Origin: Pseudoflavonifractor phocaeensis
GTDB lineage: Bacteria; Bacillota; Clostridia; Oscillospirales; Oscillospiraceae
Assembly: GCF_016901735.1 (NCBI RefSeq)
Contig: NZ_JACLZC010000002.1
Coordinates: forward strand, 62,001-126,000
Direction of reading: 5' to 3'
Length of the DNA stretch: 64,000 nucleotides
Below, piece after piece: positions 16,607 to 25,592 of the stretch; positions within the stretch are counted from its first letter, which is position 1, and every line of letters begins with the position of its first letter. The notes under the pieces were generated by a model, which worked only from the letters and a program-made list of their open reading frames with translations, was not told where the DNA came from and did no database searches. The translations under genes were made by a program, and so were the position numbers.

Positions 16607-18628
16607 TCAGGCCACGCCTGCCATACGGAAAAATTCCTGTGGTTCCAGCACAGTGACACCCAGTTCCCGCGCCTTGGACAGTTTGCTGCCGGCCTTCTCG
16701 CCGCAGACCAGATAGTGGGTCTTACGGGTCACCGAGCTGCCAGCAATCGCCCCCAGCGAGGCGATCAGGCTGTTCATCTCATCGCGGGTGTAGGGTTCCA
16801 CCTTTCCGGTCACCACAATGGTTTTCCCGGCAAAGGGATTGTCCTGCGTGTTGTTTTCCGCAACCGGCTGCACCGGCTTCTGGATCTTCATCATCATCTG
16901 CAATTCCTCCCAAATACAGAAATTTTCTTCTTTGCTGAACCACTCATGAATATTATTGTGCAGCGCATCTCCAAAGTCCGGGAGCTGCCGGAAGTCGTAC
17001 CCGGCATAAACGGCATCCCGGAACTCGTCCAGATTACCGTGGAATACCTGGCAAAGAACGCCGCTGGCGGTGTTGCCGATCATGGGGATGTCCATGGCAA
17101 TCACATACCGCTCAAAGGTCGTATTCCGGCTCTGCTGAATGGCGCTCCAAAGGCGCTGCCAGGATCTTTCTCCAAAGCCGTCCATACGCACCAGCTCGTC
17201 TTTATGCTGATCCAACCGGTAGATGTCCAGATAGCTGTGAATCCACCTCCGGCCAATCAGTTTTTCCAGCGTTGCTTCGGAGAGTCCCTCAATATTCATC
17301 GCCTTTTTGCCGACAAAATGGACAAACTGCTTGAGCTTTCTCGTCTCGCAGCCAGCATTGTCGCAGAACAGCGTCTTGATCGTGCGTTCCTCGCCGTTCT
17401 CATTGCGCCCTCTGGTTTCGTGGATACGGGTGGGTTCCCCGCAGCAAGGGCACCGGTGAGGGTATGCGCTTTCCAGCACAAAGCCGCCGCGGTCCAGATT
17501 GTCTTCCACATGAGGAATGATGAGATTCCTTTTCGATACCAAAATGCGGTTTCCCGGCATCAGCTCCAGATCTTCAATAAAGGAAAGATTGTGCAGGCTC
17601 GCTCTGGACACCTCACAGCCATCGATTTCCACCGGCGCAAAGACTGCGACCGGGGCAATCTCGCCGGTGCGTCCGGGCGTCCATTCAATCATCTGAAGCT
17701 TTGTTTCAAACAGATCATCCTCAAATTTGAACGCCAGTCCGTCCTTATAGTGGTGGCCTGTACGCCCGCAGCTCTTGGCGAAGGCCACATCATTGTAGGT
17801 GACAACGATGCCGTCGATAGGAATATCCTTGTCTCTGGCATACTGCTGCAGCTGCTTGATTCCATCCTCCGCCTCTGCCTGCGTCAGCGTTCGCTTGGTC
17901 ACCAGATACTTGCAGGGGGTAAATCCCAGCGCAGAGAGCTCTTTCAGCCGCTCCGACTTGCGCGGCAGGTTTTCAAATCCCTCCAGCACAGTGAACGGCA
18001 TGAACATCAGACGCCGCTCCATACAGGTCTTGGCATCCAGCAGGCGTACCGAGCCAGCCGCCAGATTGCGTCCGTTTTTGTAGGTCTCTCCGTTATTGTC
18101 CACCAGCGAGGCCTTCAGCTGTTCAAAATCGCTGGGTCGAATGAATGCCTCCCCGGTGATCACCAGACGATCTTCATATCGGATATGCGCAGGTATGCCG
18201 CCAATGGCGCGGGTATTGTGGGTCACGATTTCGCCCACTTCCCCATCGCCTCGGGTAGCAGCTTCCAGCAATTCGCCACCCTCATAGGTTAACTTGATGG
18301 TGAGCCCGTCCAGTTTGAGCATGAACATCACCTGATGCTCGCCCATGAAGCGGCACACCTCCACAATGTTTTTTTCCTTATCCAGCGACAGCAGCGGGAT
18401 TGGATGGTTGGTTTTCTCCAGCTTGCTGATTGCCGGATACCCCACCGTACTGGTAGGAGAGTTCGCCATCTGGATGCCCGTCTGCCGCTCCAGGTCTTGA
18501 AGTTCCTCAAACAGCCGATCATAGACAGCATCACTGATGCTGGGCGCATTGAGATTGTAATACTCATGGCGATAACGGTTGAGCCGGGCAGTCAGATCCT
18601 GCTGTTTCCTTATCAATTCCTGATTCAT
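16607..18628 (-). CDS. ligA: NAD-dependent DNA ligase, element-borne
   Basis: 673 residues, the usual LigA length. Domains in order: Ia (HEYYNLNAPSISDAVYD), adenylation domain with active-site KLDG (Lys about 105) and RGDGEVGE, OB fold, four-cysteine zinc finger (CPCCGEP and LFCDNAGC), helix-hairpin-helix region (GLSEATLEKLIG, RMDGFGERSWQ) and a C-terminal BRCT domain (FAGKTIVVTGKVEPYTRDEM). It seals nicks with NAD. It diverges from typical housekeeping sequences and sits inside the element operon, so it is probably the element's own ligase. ATG 18628 overlaps the previous stop; GTG 18631 is an alternative. Confidence 0.93.
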   Translation of the reverse strand: MNQELIRKQQDLTARLNRYRHEYYNLNAPSISDAVYDRLFEELQDLERQTGIQMANSPTSTVGYPAISKLEKTNHPIPLLSLDKEKNIVEVCRFMGEHQVMFMLKLDGLTIKLTYEGGELLEAATRGDGEVGEIVTHNTRAIGGIPAHIRYEDRLVITGEAFIRPSDFEQLKASLVDNNGETYKNGRNLAAGSVRLLDAKTCMERRLMFMPFTVLEGFENLPRKSERLKELSALGFTPCKYLVTKRTLTQAEAEDGIKQLQQYARDKDIPIDGIVVTYNDVAFAKSCGRTGHHYKDGLAFKFEDDLFETKLQMIEWTPGRTGEIAPVAVFAPVEIDGCEVSRASLHNLSFIEDLELMPGNRILVSKRNLIIPHVEDNLDRGGFVLESAYPHRCPCCGEPTRIHETRGRNENGEERTIKTLFCDNAGCETRKLKQFVHFVGKKAMNIEGLSEATLEKLIGRRWIHSYLDIYRLDQHKDELVRMDGFGERSWQRLWSAIQQSRNTTFERYVIAMDIPMIGNTASGVLCQVFHGNLDEFRDAVYAGYDFRQLPDFGDALHNNIHEWFSKEENFCIWEELQMMMKIQKPVQPVAENNTQDNPFAGKTIVVTGKVEPYTRDEMNSLIASLGAIAGSSVTRKTHYLVCGEKAGSKLSKARELGVTVLEPQEFFRMAGVA

Positions 18629-18948
18629 CACGCTACCTCCTCATTCAGTACACGAAACGCAATGATCAGCGTTTCTTTTCTGTTGCCGCCGTAGGTGAAC
18701 GAACTGCACACACCATTTTCAAATGTCCAGGTGCTGGCCGGCCCCCACCAGAGCATGGCGCCGCGGCCATTATTGCCGGCATCGATCTTGTCAGCCGGCT
18801 GATTCAACACCTTCGTGCAAAATCCATTTGAGGTAATCCATGTGACCTCACGCAGTTGATTGATGCACTCCGTTCGGCGATGATCAACGATTTGCAGACG
18901 GATTCCGGGCCGCAGCGCGCGTTTCAGCTGATTCAAATTTTCGATCAT
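18628..18948 (-). CDS. Small hypothetical protein upstream of ligA
   Basis: 106 residues with AAGGAG before the ATG. Contains TECINQLREVTWITSNGFCTKVLN and a Gly/Trp segment (GRGAMLWWGPASTWTFENG) that loosely recalls the 74-residue protein at 16306-16530. Overlaps ligA by four bases. No family recognised. Confidence 0.65.
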   Translation of the reverse strand: MIENLNQLKRALRPGIRLQIVDHRRTECINQLREVTWITSNGFCTKVLNQPADKIDAGNNGRGAMLWWGPASTWTFENGVCSSFTYGGNRKETLIIAFRVLNEEVA

Positions 18949-19168
18949 GCGACATTCTCCTTACTGTTCCGTTTTTCCTTGATAGCGTAGCGGCCAAAAT
19001 TCAATTCATGGATAATGCGTTGGATCACTTCGTCATCATCCCATGCGGCAAAAAGAGAAGTCCGCTCCGGCCTTCCCCCACATGGACACTCACCTGTCCA
19101 CCATAGATCTGCATCAACACATCCGTGCGTTGGGCACAGACGATTGACAAATTTCCAAGCTGTTTCAT
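18945..19168 (-). pseudogene. Small element gene split by a one-base frameshift
   Basis: An ATG at 19168 with a good AAGGAG starts a frame (MKQLGNLSIVCAQRTDV, then GGQVSVHVGEGRSGLLF) that runs out at 19025. The adjacent frame continues convincingly from the same point (AAWDDDEVIQRIIHELNFGR) and ends at 18945, with its TGA overlapping the next ATG. The shift falls in a run of five A (19050-19054, five T on the coding strand). One extra T gives an uninterrupted 74-residue protein. Either a real lesion or a homopolymer sequencing error. Confidence 0.6.
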
Positions 19169-19181
19169 AATTTCTCCTTGT

Positions 19182-19664
19182 TCACACAACATGCAGCCAA
19201 ACCATGACAGGACGGCGAAGGTCTGCAGTCGCATAATGCTTTCTGATATTGACAGGACGGTAGTGCCCATCCAAATCGCATTCAACGCTTTGCTCCACTC
19301 GGCCTTTATCCCGGGCCAGTTCTTCACGAACCGCCTGCAAAATACATAGGCGAGTTTTCAATGTGTCGCTTTCTCTGCAACGAAGCGAAGGGCAATACAC
19401 ATATTCGTGCGGGTTCTCTTTGAGTATGAAGCCATAGGTCATATACTGACGGCATTTACGCTCCCGCTCCCGCTCGATGTGTTTCACATAGTCCACGGCG
19501 CTTTTAACCCCCTCCGTCAAACAGAGGTATCCCATCTGCTGGCGCTGTTCATCGGACAAGGGAATCTCTTTTTTCTTTTGTCCCGGCAGCCCCTTATAGA
19601 TGTGGAAGCTCTCGGGAGCATAGCGATAACCGCGGATGTTGTACTCAAATTTCAATTTGCTCAA
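19182..19664 (-). CDS. Hypothetical protein
   Basis: 160 residues, TTG start with AAAGGGG eight bases upstream. Basic, with an internal run of alternating Glu/Arg (HIERERERKCRQYM) and YCPSLRCRESDTLKTRLC. No signal peptide. Unrecognised. Lies between the PcfJ-like gene and the frameshifted small gene, in the same leftward operon. Confidence 0.65.
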   Translation of the reverse strand: MSKLKFEYNIRGYRYAPESFHIYKGLPGQKKKEIPLSDEQRQQMGYLCLTEGVKSAVDYVKHIERERERKCRQYMTYGFILKENPHEYVYCPSLRCRESDTLKTRLCILQAVREELARDKGRVEQSVECDLDGHYRPVNIRKHYATADLRRPVMVWLHVV

Positions 19665-19686
19665 TGTAAAACCCCTTTCTTAAATG

Positions 19687-19720
19687 AATGGCCGGACGCC
19701 CCAAGGGACGCCCGGCCATT
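19687..19720 (-). terminator. Intercistronic hairpin after the PcfJ-like gene
   Basis: AATGGCCGG (19687-19695) pairs with CCGGCCATT (19712-19720). Only a weak T-rich tail follows on the minus strand, so it may be a processing or attenuation site rather than a full terminator. Confidence 0.45.
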
Positions 19721-19729
19721 GAACCTGTC

Positions 19730-21922
19730 TCACGCGACTGCAGGGAGTGCCTGCGGCTGTATGACTTCCGTATTTTCCATTAAGTCGGCCAACAACACAT
19801 CTGCCAGCAGACGGCCAGCCAGATGCCCAGTGTGGATAATCACACGGTCTTTCTGCATCTGGATAAATTCTTCATTCCGCAGCTCACGGCTCCGCTCGGC
19901 CAGCTTCAGGTCGCGGCCGGTAAGACGGGCTGCTATGACCTTCTGCCACTTCAGCAGGAATTCCGTTGCCTGTTCGATGTCCTCATATTGGCGGTCAAAC
20001 AGGGTACGTTTCTGCCTCACAGTACCATCCGGCTCGATTTCAAGCGTGTAATAGGGGTCTTCCGGTTCATCCGTCCGGCGAAGGAACATGATGAAGCTCT
20101 CCCGGCGCTCGATGCGCTCATAATACCGCTCGCCGCTTCCGTCATTTCCGACGCAATGGTGGAGCATACGCCCCTCTTTGATGATGGCAAAGATGTTTTG
20201 AGGCGCAAGCACTGTGTAGTCGCCATCGCTGTAGGCATATTTTTCCTGCAGTTCCATGCAGATGTCGTTGACATGGGGATATTTCGCCGCCATTTTCGAC
20301 GCCTGCTCCTCCAGACTCCCAGCTTCACTCTGAAGGACCAGTTCATCGTGCCGCTGGCGCAGTTTGCGCACACGGTATACGATCTCATCACTGGTGTCAT
20401 AGTGCAGCCGTTCTGCCATAGCAAGGTAGTCCTGCCAGGTGGTCAGCGCCTGCTGGCAGCTGCCATCGAAATACTTCTTTTGCCGTTCCAGATAATTTTT
20501 GATCTGTACCACACTCATGCGGTCTGCGATAAACACCAGATCCCTGGGGCTGATCCGTTCTTTTTTGCTCCAGCACAGCATTTCATTCGTGATACACTGT
20601 CCCGTCCGCTTCTCAAGCTGCAGCCAGGCTAAAGTTTCTGTGTCTCCGTCCAACTGGCGCAGGCGGCGGAATTTGGGCGTATCCAGACCAAGAGCTCGAA
20701 TCAACCCTGGCTCGTTCGGATGCAGAACCAATTTTCGCACACGGTCACAGGAGTTGAAGCACTCGTTGGTCAGCTTCGGCAGTCCAGCCTTCCAAATCTG
20801 CTCCATCTGGGGAAGTTTTTCCCATACCGCCAAGTATTTTTCAGGATCAGTGATGGGATGGCTTCGTACCCACTCAACCAAGCCGGTCTGGCGAAGTTCT
20901 TTTTTCCCAAGGCTGGGCAAAGTCTTTCCATACACCCGGCCAGACTGATACCAGCTATAGTTGTAATAGCAGGGGCTTCCTATGATCCAGCGCACTTCTC
21001 TTTGGCAGTACATTCCCCAGTAATAAGATCGGATTTCTCCGCTGCGGTCATAAATCGAACGCCGGATCTCATGCCAATAAGGTTCACTATTGGGCAAACT
21101 GTGCTTTCGATAGGTCCTGTTCGCCCAGAATTCTCGGACAACAAACCCATCTCTACACCGCTGGATAAGATAAGCATAATGCCTCTGCGTCTGAAAATAG
21201 CCAGTGCGGCCCAGCGCCTTAAAAACAACGGGATGCCGGCAACGGATGCAATGTCCCTCTTTGTTGTGGTAGGGATGCCCGGAAATAGGCACCTCCTTCC
21301 CGCAGAAGGTGCAGTAGCCGGTTTTTGCTCCGTCGCGCTTGTAGTAGTAAAATATAAAATTTTCCCGCACGGCCACCTTGTCGGCCCAACGGCCCCAGTC
21401 TTTCGGCAATTCCGGTACCTGAGCAAGATCTTTGTCCCACGGGTCGGTGATTCGCCTATGACGCTGATCCAGCTGTTCTTCTCTCACTTTTCTTTGAAAA
21501 TCGAGGATGCCGAAGTATCCGCCACGTTCGCTGGAAAAATACTGCTGCACCATATCTGAGTCTCCTGTACTCACCCAGCAAACCGCATCATAATCCTGTC
21601 CAGGCCATTCCAGTCTGTCCAGCTTGGCATCTCGCCACTTCTTATCCAAATAGTCATAGGTAAGGAATTGGCGCTTCTTTTTATCAAGAAACACCTCATA
21701 GGCGGGATTGTCCCCATCCAATCGAAGATGATCCGGCAGATAAAGCGCCACCTTCAAAATGCCGTTCTGAACCATGCAATTCATATAGCATTTATACTTC
21801 CGACGAATGCGGGTGTACCCGGAGTAGGTTCTCACTTTTTCCGGCTCGTCTTCAAGTGCCACTTTTTTCATTTCCGGGGATGCCGTCAGTTTTGGCATCC
21901 CCAGAAGAATAGATTTCTTCAA
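19730..21922 (-). CDS. PcfJ-like protein
   Basis: 730 residues. A CxxC...CxxC pair suggests a zinc site (GYCTFCGKEVP and GHCIRCRHPV, about residues 207-240). The C-terminal part carries the PcfJ hallmark around LHHCVGNDGSGERYYERIER followed by YYTLEIEPDGTVRQKRTL. PcfJ-type genes are common on conjugative and integrative elements of Firmicutes; the molecular role is not established. The annotated start is a TTG overlapping the upstream stop; ATG 21898 is an alternative. Preceded by a DUF7666-like gene and followed by a hairpin. Confidence 0.78.
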   Translation of the reverse strand: MKKSILLGMPKLTASPEMKKVALEDEPEKVRTYSGYTRIRRKYKCYMNCMVQNGILKVALYLPDHLRLDGDNPAYEVFLDKKKRQFLTYDYLDKKWRDAKLDRLEWPGQDYDAVCWVSTGDSDMVQQYFSSERGGYFGILDFQRKVREEQLDQRHRRITDPWDKDLAQVPELPKDWGRWADKVAVRENFIFYYYKRDGAKTGYCTFCGKEVPISGHPYHNKEGHCIRCRHPVVFKALGRTGYFQTQRHYAYLIQRCRDGFVVREFWANRTYRKHSLPNSEPYWHEIRRSIYDRSGEIRSYYWGMYCQREVRWIIGSPCYYNYSWYQSGRVYGKTLPSLGKKELRQTGLVEWVRSHPITDPEKYLAVWEKLPQMEQIWKAGLPKLTNECFNSCDRVRKLVLHPNEPGLIRALGLDTPKFRRLRQLDGDTETLAWLQLEKRTGQCITNEMLCWSKKERISPRDLVFIADRMSVVQIKNYLERQKKYFDGSCQQALTTWQDYLAMAERLHYDTSDEIVYRVRKLRQRHDELVLQSEAGSLEEQASKMAAKYPHVNDICMELQEKYAYSDGDYTVLAPQNIFAIIKEGRMLHHCVGNDGSGERYYERIERRESFIMFLRRTDEPEDPYYTLEIEPDGTVRQKRTLFDRQYEDIEQATEFLLKWQKVIAARLTGRDLKLAERSRELRNEEFIQMQKDRVIIHTGHLAGRLLADVLLADLMENTEVIQPQALPAVA

Positions 21923-21923
21923 T

Positions 21924-22469
21924 TCATTTCACCGTCCTTTTTTCAAGATCGGCTCCATACCACTCATTGGGTCGGAGTTTCTTCCCATCAATGGTCGCCA
22001 CCACAATCTGCTGGATACAGCCGGTGACCGGATCTTCCTTGGCAAACGCTAACACATCACCTTTCCGGCTGCCTTGTGCAACAGGGTCAACACCACGCAC
22101 AACAGCGTATCCACAACACGCCACAGCTTTGTCCTTCTTCACATGGCTGTTCCATTTCCGTTTCGGATGATCGGCCATAAACGCAAGGCCAAGGGTGAAA
22201 AGTTCTTCCTTGGTCAGCCGCCTAAGAACCGTCAATTCAGTGCAGGAAATCTTTGAGTCAAATTCGTCTTCATCAATGTCGCCGCCAGCGTTGACGATAT
22301 AGTATTCCGAGTGATCCACATCACTGTAATAACTCAGGCAATCCAGAGGATCTTCCGCACAGTGAAAACCGTTTTGGCGGCAGTTGGCTTCTTTGGTTAC
22401 GTTCAATCCCATCTGGAACTGATAGCCGATACAAACCATGCCAGGATGAAACCCTTTGTACGCGATCAT
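21924..22469 (-). CDS. DUF7666-like hypothetical protein
   Basis: 181 residues. The pattern YKGFHPGMVCIGYQFQMGL, a Cys/His knot (ANCRQNGFHCAEDPLDCLSY) and YYIVNAGGDIDED followed by CTELTVLRRLT fits small phage and element proteins classed as DUF7666; I am moderately sure of that family. The second half appears separate (GYAVVRGVDPVAQGSRKGDV). GGAGG before ATG. Role unknown. Confidence 0.6.
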   Translation of the reverse strand: MIAYKGFHPGMVCIGYQFQMGLNVTKEANCRQNGFHCAEDPLDCLSYYSDVDHSEYYIVNAGGDIDEDEFDSKISCTELTVLRRLTKEELFTLGLAFMADHPKRKWNSHVKKDKAVACCGYAVVRGVDPVAQGSRKGDVLAFAKEDPVTGCIQQIVVATIDGKKLRPNEWYGADLEKRTVK

Positions 22470-22480
22470 ACGCTGCCTCC

Positions 22481-23443
22481 TTACCCAGCTTTTGCCACGC
22501 TGAAATCCAGCAAAGACATCTGGCCATCAGTAGAAGGCTTCTTTTCCGGCGCCGGCTTTGGTTCCGGCTTTTTCTTTTCGGCGGGCTTCTTTTCCGCCTT
22601 CTTTTTCTTGCCGGTATTTCCGGTAGTCTTGCCAATATAGGGCTTCGGCACAAACTTTTCCTCCTGCTCCTGGTCCTCCTTGGCATCCGGGTCGCGGAAA
22701 TAATCTTCCGCCCACTGGTAGCACAAATCGTCCGGAATATCGCAGCCATAGCCTTGGCCGCCCTGTCCGGGCTGGATACCACTGGCCCTGAGCTCGTCCT
22801 GAACATAGTCCCACGCCTTCCGGCTGATGTACTGGAAGCAATGGATCATGGTTTTCTTCGGGTGCATGGTGAGCCGGGCAAAAGCCGGATCATCCAGGCA
22901 GAGCGTCTGGATATACTCCGAAACGCACTCCTTCATATTCCGACGGGTCAGCTTTTCCACATCCTTACTGACACGTTGCATGGAGGCGGATACCACTTCA
23001 TCATCGCTCATGGCGGCAAGGCGGTCCATCTGCTCCTGCAGGGCCCGCTTTTTCTCCGCCTGCTTGGCCTCCCATTCAGCCTTGCGTTTTGCTTCGGCAG
23101 CCTCATGCTCGGCACGGCGCTTTTCTTCATCGGCATCCTTGGACGCACCATTTCTGACGGGCACATCCGTTTTGATGTCAGCCGCATCGTCACATCCGCC
23201 ATCCTCTTCCACGAGGTCATCCTCCGGCGCTTCCATCATCTCAGCGGAAACGGAGGAAGCCGCATCAGAACCAGGCTGTGGTGCAGCTTCGTTCAGGGGC
23301 TGGACAGACGAACTGCTGACCGGAGGCACCGGCAGCTCGTCAAAGCTTTCCTCTTCCTCAAAGGCATTTTCGCCCGTGAGTGCAGTTGCCGACGGTTTGC
23401 GTCCCTCCTGCATACCCAGCGACATTTCTGAAAAATATCCCAT
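22481..23443 (-). CDS. PcfK-like protein
   Basis: 320 residues from ATG 23443 (AAAGGAG upstream; the earlier start at 23494 lacks one). An acidic, low-complexity N-terminal third is followed by a Glu/Lys/Ala coiled coil and then a compact domain (MKECVSEYIQTLCLDDPAFA, CFQYISRKAWDYVQDEL, YQWAEDYFRDPDA) matching PcfK-like proteins. A Lys/Pro-rich tail ends in GQMSLLDFSV, resembling a clamp- or SSB-type peptide. PcfK and PcfJ genes usually travel together. Confidence 0.72.
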   Translation of the reverse strand: MGYFSEMSLGMQEGRKPSATALTGENAFEEEESFDELPVPPVSSSSVQPLNEAAPQPGSDAASSVSAEMMEAPEDDLVEEDGGCDDAADIKTDVPVRNGASKDADEEKRRAEHEAAEAKRKAEWEAKQAEKKRALQEQMDRLAAMSDDEVVSASMQRVSKDVEKLTRRNMKECVSEYIQTLCLDDPAFARLTMHPKKTMIHCFQYISRKAWDYVQDELRASGIQPGQGGQGYGCDIPDDLCYQWAEDYFRDPDAKEDQEQEEKFVPKPYIGKTTGNTGKKKKAEKKPAEKKKPEPKPAPEKKPSTDGQMSLLDFSVAKAG

Positions 23444-23463
23444 AGTGAACTCCTTTCTGTAAA

Positions 23464-23502
23464 CAAAAAACGGCATGGACGGGCCAAAGCCCATTCCATG
23501 CC
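23464..23502 (-). terminator. Internal terminator upstream of the PcfK-like gene
   Basis: On the minus strand GGCATGGA pairs with TCCATGCC and is followed by GTTTTTTG. It would modulate read-through from the primase genes. Confidence 0.75.
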
Positions 23503-23515
23503 ATCGTTACCTGTA

Positions 23516-23779
23516 TCACAGCACATAGAGCAAAGTGCTGAAGCTGTCAAAGCAGTAGCAGACCACATTGGGGTACTGCTCCGCCCATTCTTTGATTTGT
23601 TCCTGTACTGCCTGCGCCACCAGCTGTGCCGAAATATTCCAGGGCGGCGGAACTGTCACCGTGAAATATCCCTGTTCTATGTTGGGGCGAACATCCGCAT
23701 TCAGCTGAACGCATTGCTCCAAAAGTGCCTCCAACTGTCCCTTCTTCGTTCCATTTACAACAACCATCAATTTGCTCAT
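23516..23779 (-). CDS. Small hypothetical protein
   Basis: 87 residues (KLMVVVNGTKKGQLEALLEQ, then VTVPPPWNISAQLVAQAVQE). Compact alpha/beta by appearance. Start overlaps the primase stop by four bases. No recognised family. Confidence 0.6.
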   Translation of the reverse strand: MSKLMVVVNGTKKGQLEALLEQCVQLNADVRPNIEQGYFTVTVPPPWNISAQLVAQAVQEQIKEWAEQYPNVVCYCFDSFSTLLYVL

Positions 23780-25554
23780 GCTCCTCCCGAAGCCTTCTTT
23801 TTGGCGAGCATCGGAGAAAATTTCACCTGCTGAAACTGTGTATCTCCGTTCACATAGTAGTAAATTCGTTTCATGGGATACTCCAGTTCCACAACATCGG
23901 AAAGCGACATTGGCCGTCCGTTGCAGTCTTCTGGCAACTCCACGCTGAGTTCTGAAAACAGGCGTTTCAATACCTCGGCATCACTTTGATTGGTAGGACA
24001 ATAGACTTCCCCCGTCCAGACCATACAATATTGAGCCGCGGGCGGCTGCTCATAGCCGGCCTTTCTTACCGCTTCCATATCCTTGAAAGCAAAGGGAATC
24101 GCTCTCTGCTCGTCCAGTTCCAGCTGATAGAGCACAAATCGCTGTTTCCTGCGCTGGGGTTCCAGAAGGATGCCAAGCGCCTCCCTGCCATGGCGCAGAA
24201 AAGCTTCATGCTCTTCCCGGGTCAGGCCCAAATATTCGGTCAAACTGATATTCCTCTCCGCCAGGTGCTGCCATTGCTCGGTGCAGTCCTCAATATGCGC
24301 CAGTTCACACCAGCCATTGAGATACTGTTCTTTGAATGTCTTTTTTTCCAACTCCTTTCTCCGTTGATTTTCCCGGCGCAAGGCCAGCTGCCAATCATCA
24401 AACCCCTTATAGTTGGGATTCCAGGTCAGCCGTCTGCAATTCATTCCGTACTTTCGGGCTGTCAGGTAGATTTTTGAGGCTCCCGCCATGGTCATTTGGT
24501 TGCTGTACTTATCCATGTCGTGGGCTTCTATGATTTCCTCCGTTCCGTTCTGCGCCAGAAGGGCAAATAACGTGTCCAGCGGATTTGTGTTATTGGCTCC
24601 GGCAATCGCAGCAAAGGTACGCCCAGTCAAACAATGGGATATGTCGGCTTTCAGCAGCCCCTCGATGACATAGACCACGCGGGCAGATGGGTCGCCGATC
24701 AGATGTACCGGGCTTCCCGATGATGCACCGTCCTTCCTTGACGAAGAAGAGAACCAGATGTATTTGGCGCCAGCCTTTTCCGGCGGGTCATCTTTGTCCT
24801 TTAGCGGCACATCCAACATGATTTGAAACCCCTGCAATCTGCCGTCAAAACCAACGGCTGGAATCAAAATTCCAGATGTTTTTTTATAGAAGGCCATGGT
24901 CCAGTAGCCGCAGTCATCGCGGTAGAACCCCGGGACACCTTCCACCTTACAACCCATTTTTATCAGACGCGCCGTAATAGAGCGGCACAAAAAGGGCGGT
25001 GGAGTGCTCTTAAAGCCCAGCGATTCGATTTGTTCATCAGACAGCCCGCGCTTGGGCGAACGAAGATGCTCCCTATGAGCTGGCCGCAGTGTAAGCTGGG
25101 CCAACAGCAGGGACAGCGTCTGATGGATCTCCGCAGGACTTGCTTTTTCTGACTGCGGCACAGTTTTTCGCTCGGAAGTAGAATGACGGCCGGCGTCAGC
25201 CCGGGCCCCCGAAAGCGAGGACCCGGTGCTGACCGTCAGCTTAGGAGCTTCATTCCCGGAGCGTATATGTTCTTCATGGCAGTTGTCGCACAAAGCTTCT
25301 GCTATTTCCCAATAAGCGTCCGAGGTCGTCGTATTGTTGAGCCGTGCATACAGCCCAAGCATTCCGCCATGCTCGCCGCAGTAATTGCAGCGCCACACAT
25401 TTTTGACGAAATTGACATTCATCTTACCCCGACGGTCGCCACAGAACGGGCAATCCACATAGACACTATTTGACTGCTGGCGCCTGATACGCAGGTGCAG
25501 CAGTTCCACGACATCCATGATATTGAACGGAAATTCATCCGGGTATGAGCCCAT
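23776..25554 (-). CDS. DNA primase-like protein (CHC2 zinc finger, TOPRIM-type)
   Basis: 592 residues. N-terminal zinc-binding CHC2 module: VDCPFCGDRRGKMNVN and WRCNYCGEHGG. The central part (about 170-400) includes VVYVIEGLLKADISHCLTG and EIIEAHDMDKYSNQMTMAG, consistent with a TOPRIM-like catalytic fold with acidic metal ligands. The C-terminal third is unassigned. It would make RNA primers for the element's DNA replication. It sits between the annealing-like gene and the PcfK/PcfJ genes. Confidence 0.85.
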   Translation of the reverse strand: MGSYPDEFPFNIMDVVELLHLRIRRQQSNSVYVDCPFCGDRRGKMNVNFVKNVWRCNYCGEHGGMLGLYARLNNTTTSDAYWEIAEALCDNCHEEHIRSGNEAPKLTVSTGSSLSGARADAGRHSTSERKTVPQSEKASPAEIHQTLSLLLAQLTLRPAHREHLRSPKRGLSDEQIESLGFKSTPPPFLCRSITARLIKMGCKVEGVPGFYRDDCGYWTMAFYKKTSGILIPAVGFDGRLQGFQIMLDVPLKDKDDPPEKAGAKYIWFSSSSRKDGASSGSPVHLIGDPSARVVYVIEGLLKADISHCLTGRTFAAIAGANNTNPLDTLFALLAQNGTEEIIEAHDMDKYSNQMTMAGASKIYLTARKYGMNCRRLTWNPNYKGFDDWQLALRRENQRRKELEKKTFKEQYLNGWCELAHIEDCTEQWQHLAERNISLTEYLGLTREEHEAFLRHGREALGILLEPQRRKQRFVLYQLELDEQRAIPFAFKDMEAVRKAGYEQPPAAQYCMVWTGEVYCPTNQSDAEVLKRLFSELSVELPEDCNGRPMSLSDVVELEYPMKRIYYYVNGDTQFQQVKFSPMLAKKKASGGA

Positions 25555-25592
25555 CTGTCATTCCTCCCTTTGTACCCACGCTGGGGTTCATA

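Noticed and set aside
19045-19060. Programmed -1 frameshifting
   Set aside because: The CTCTTTTTG sequence is not a canonical X-XXY-YYZ heptamer and no stimulatory pseudoknot was evident.
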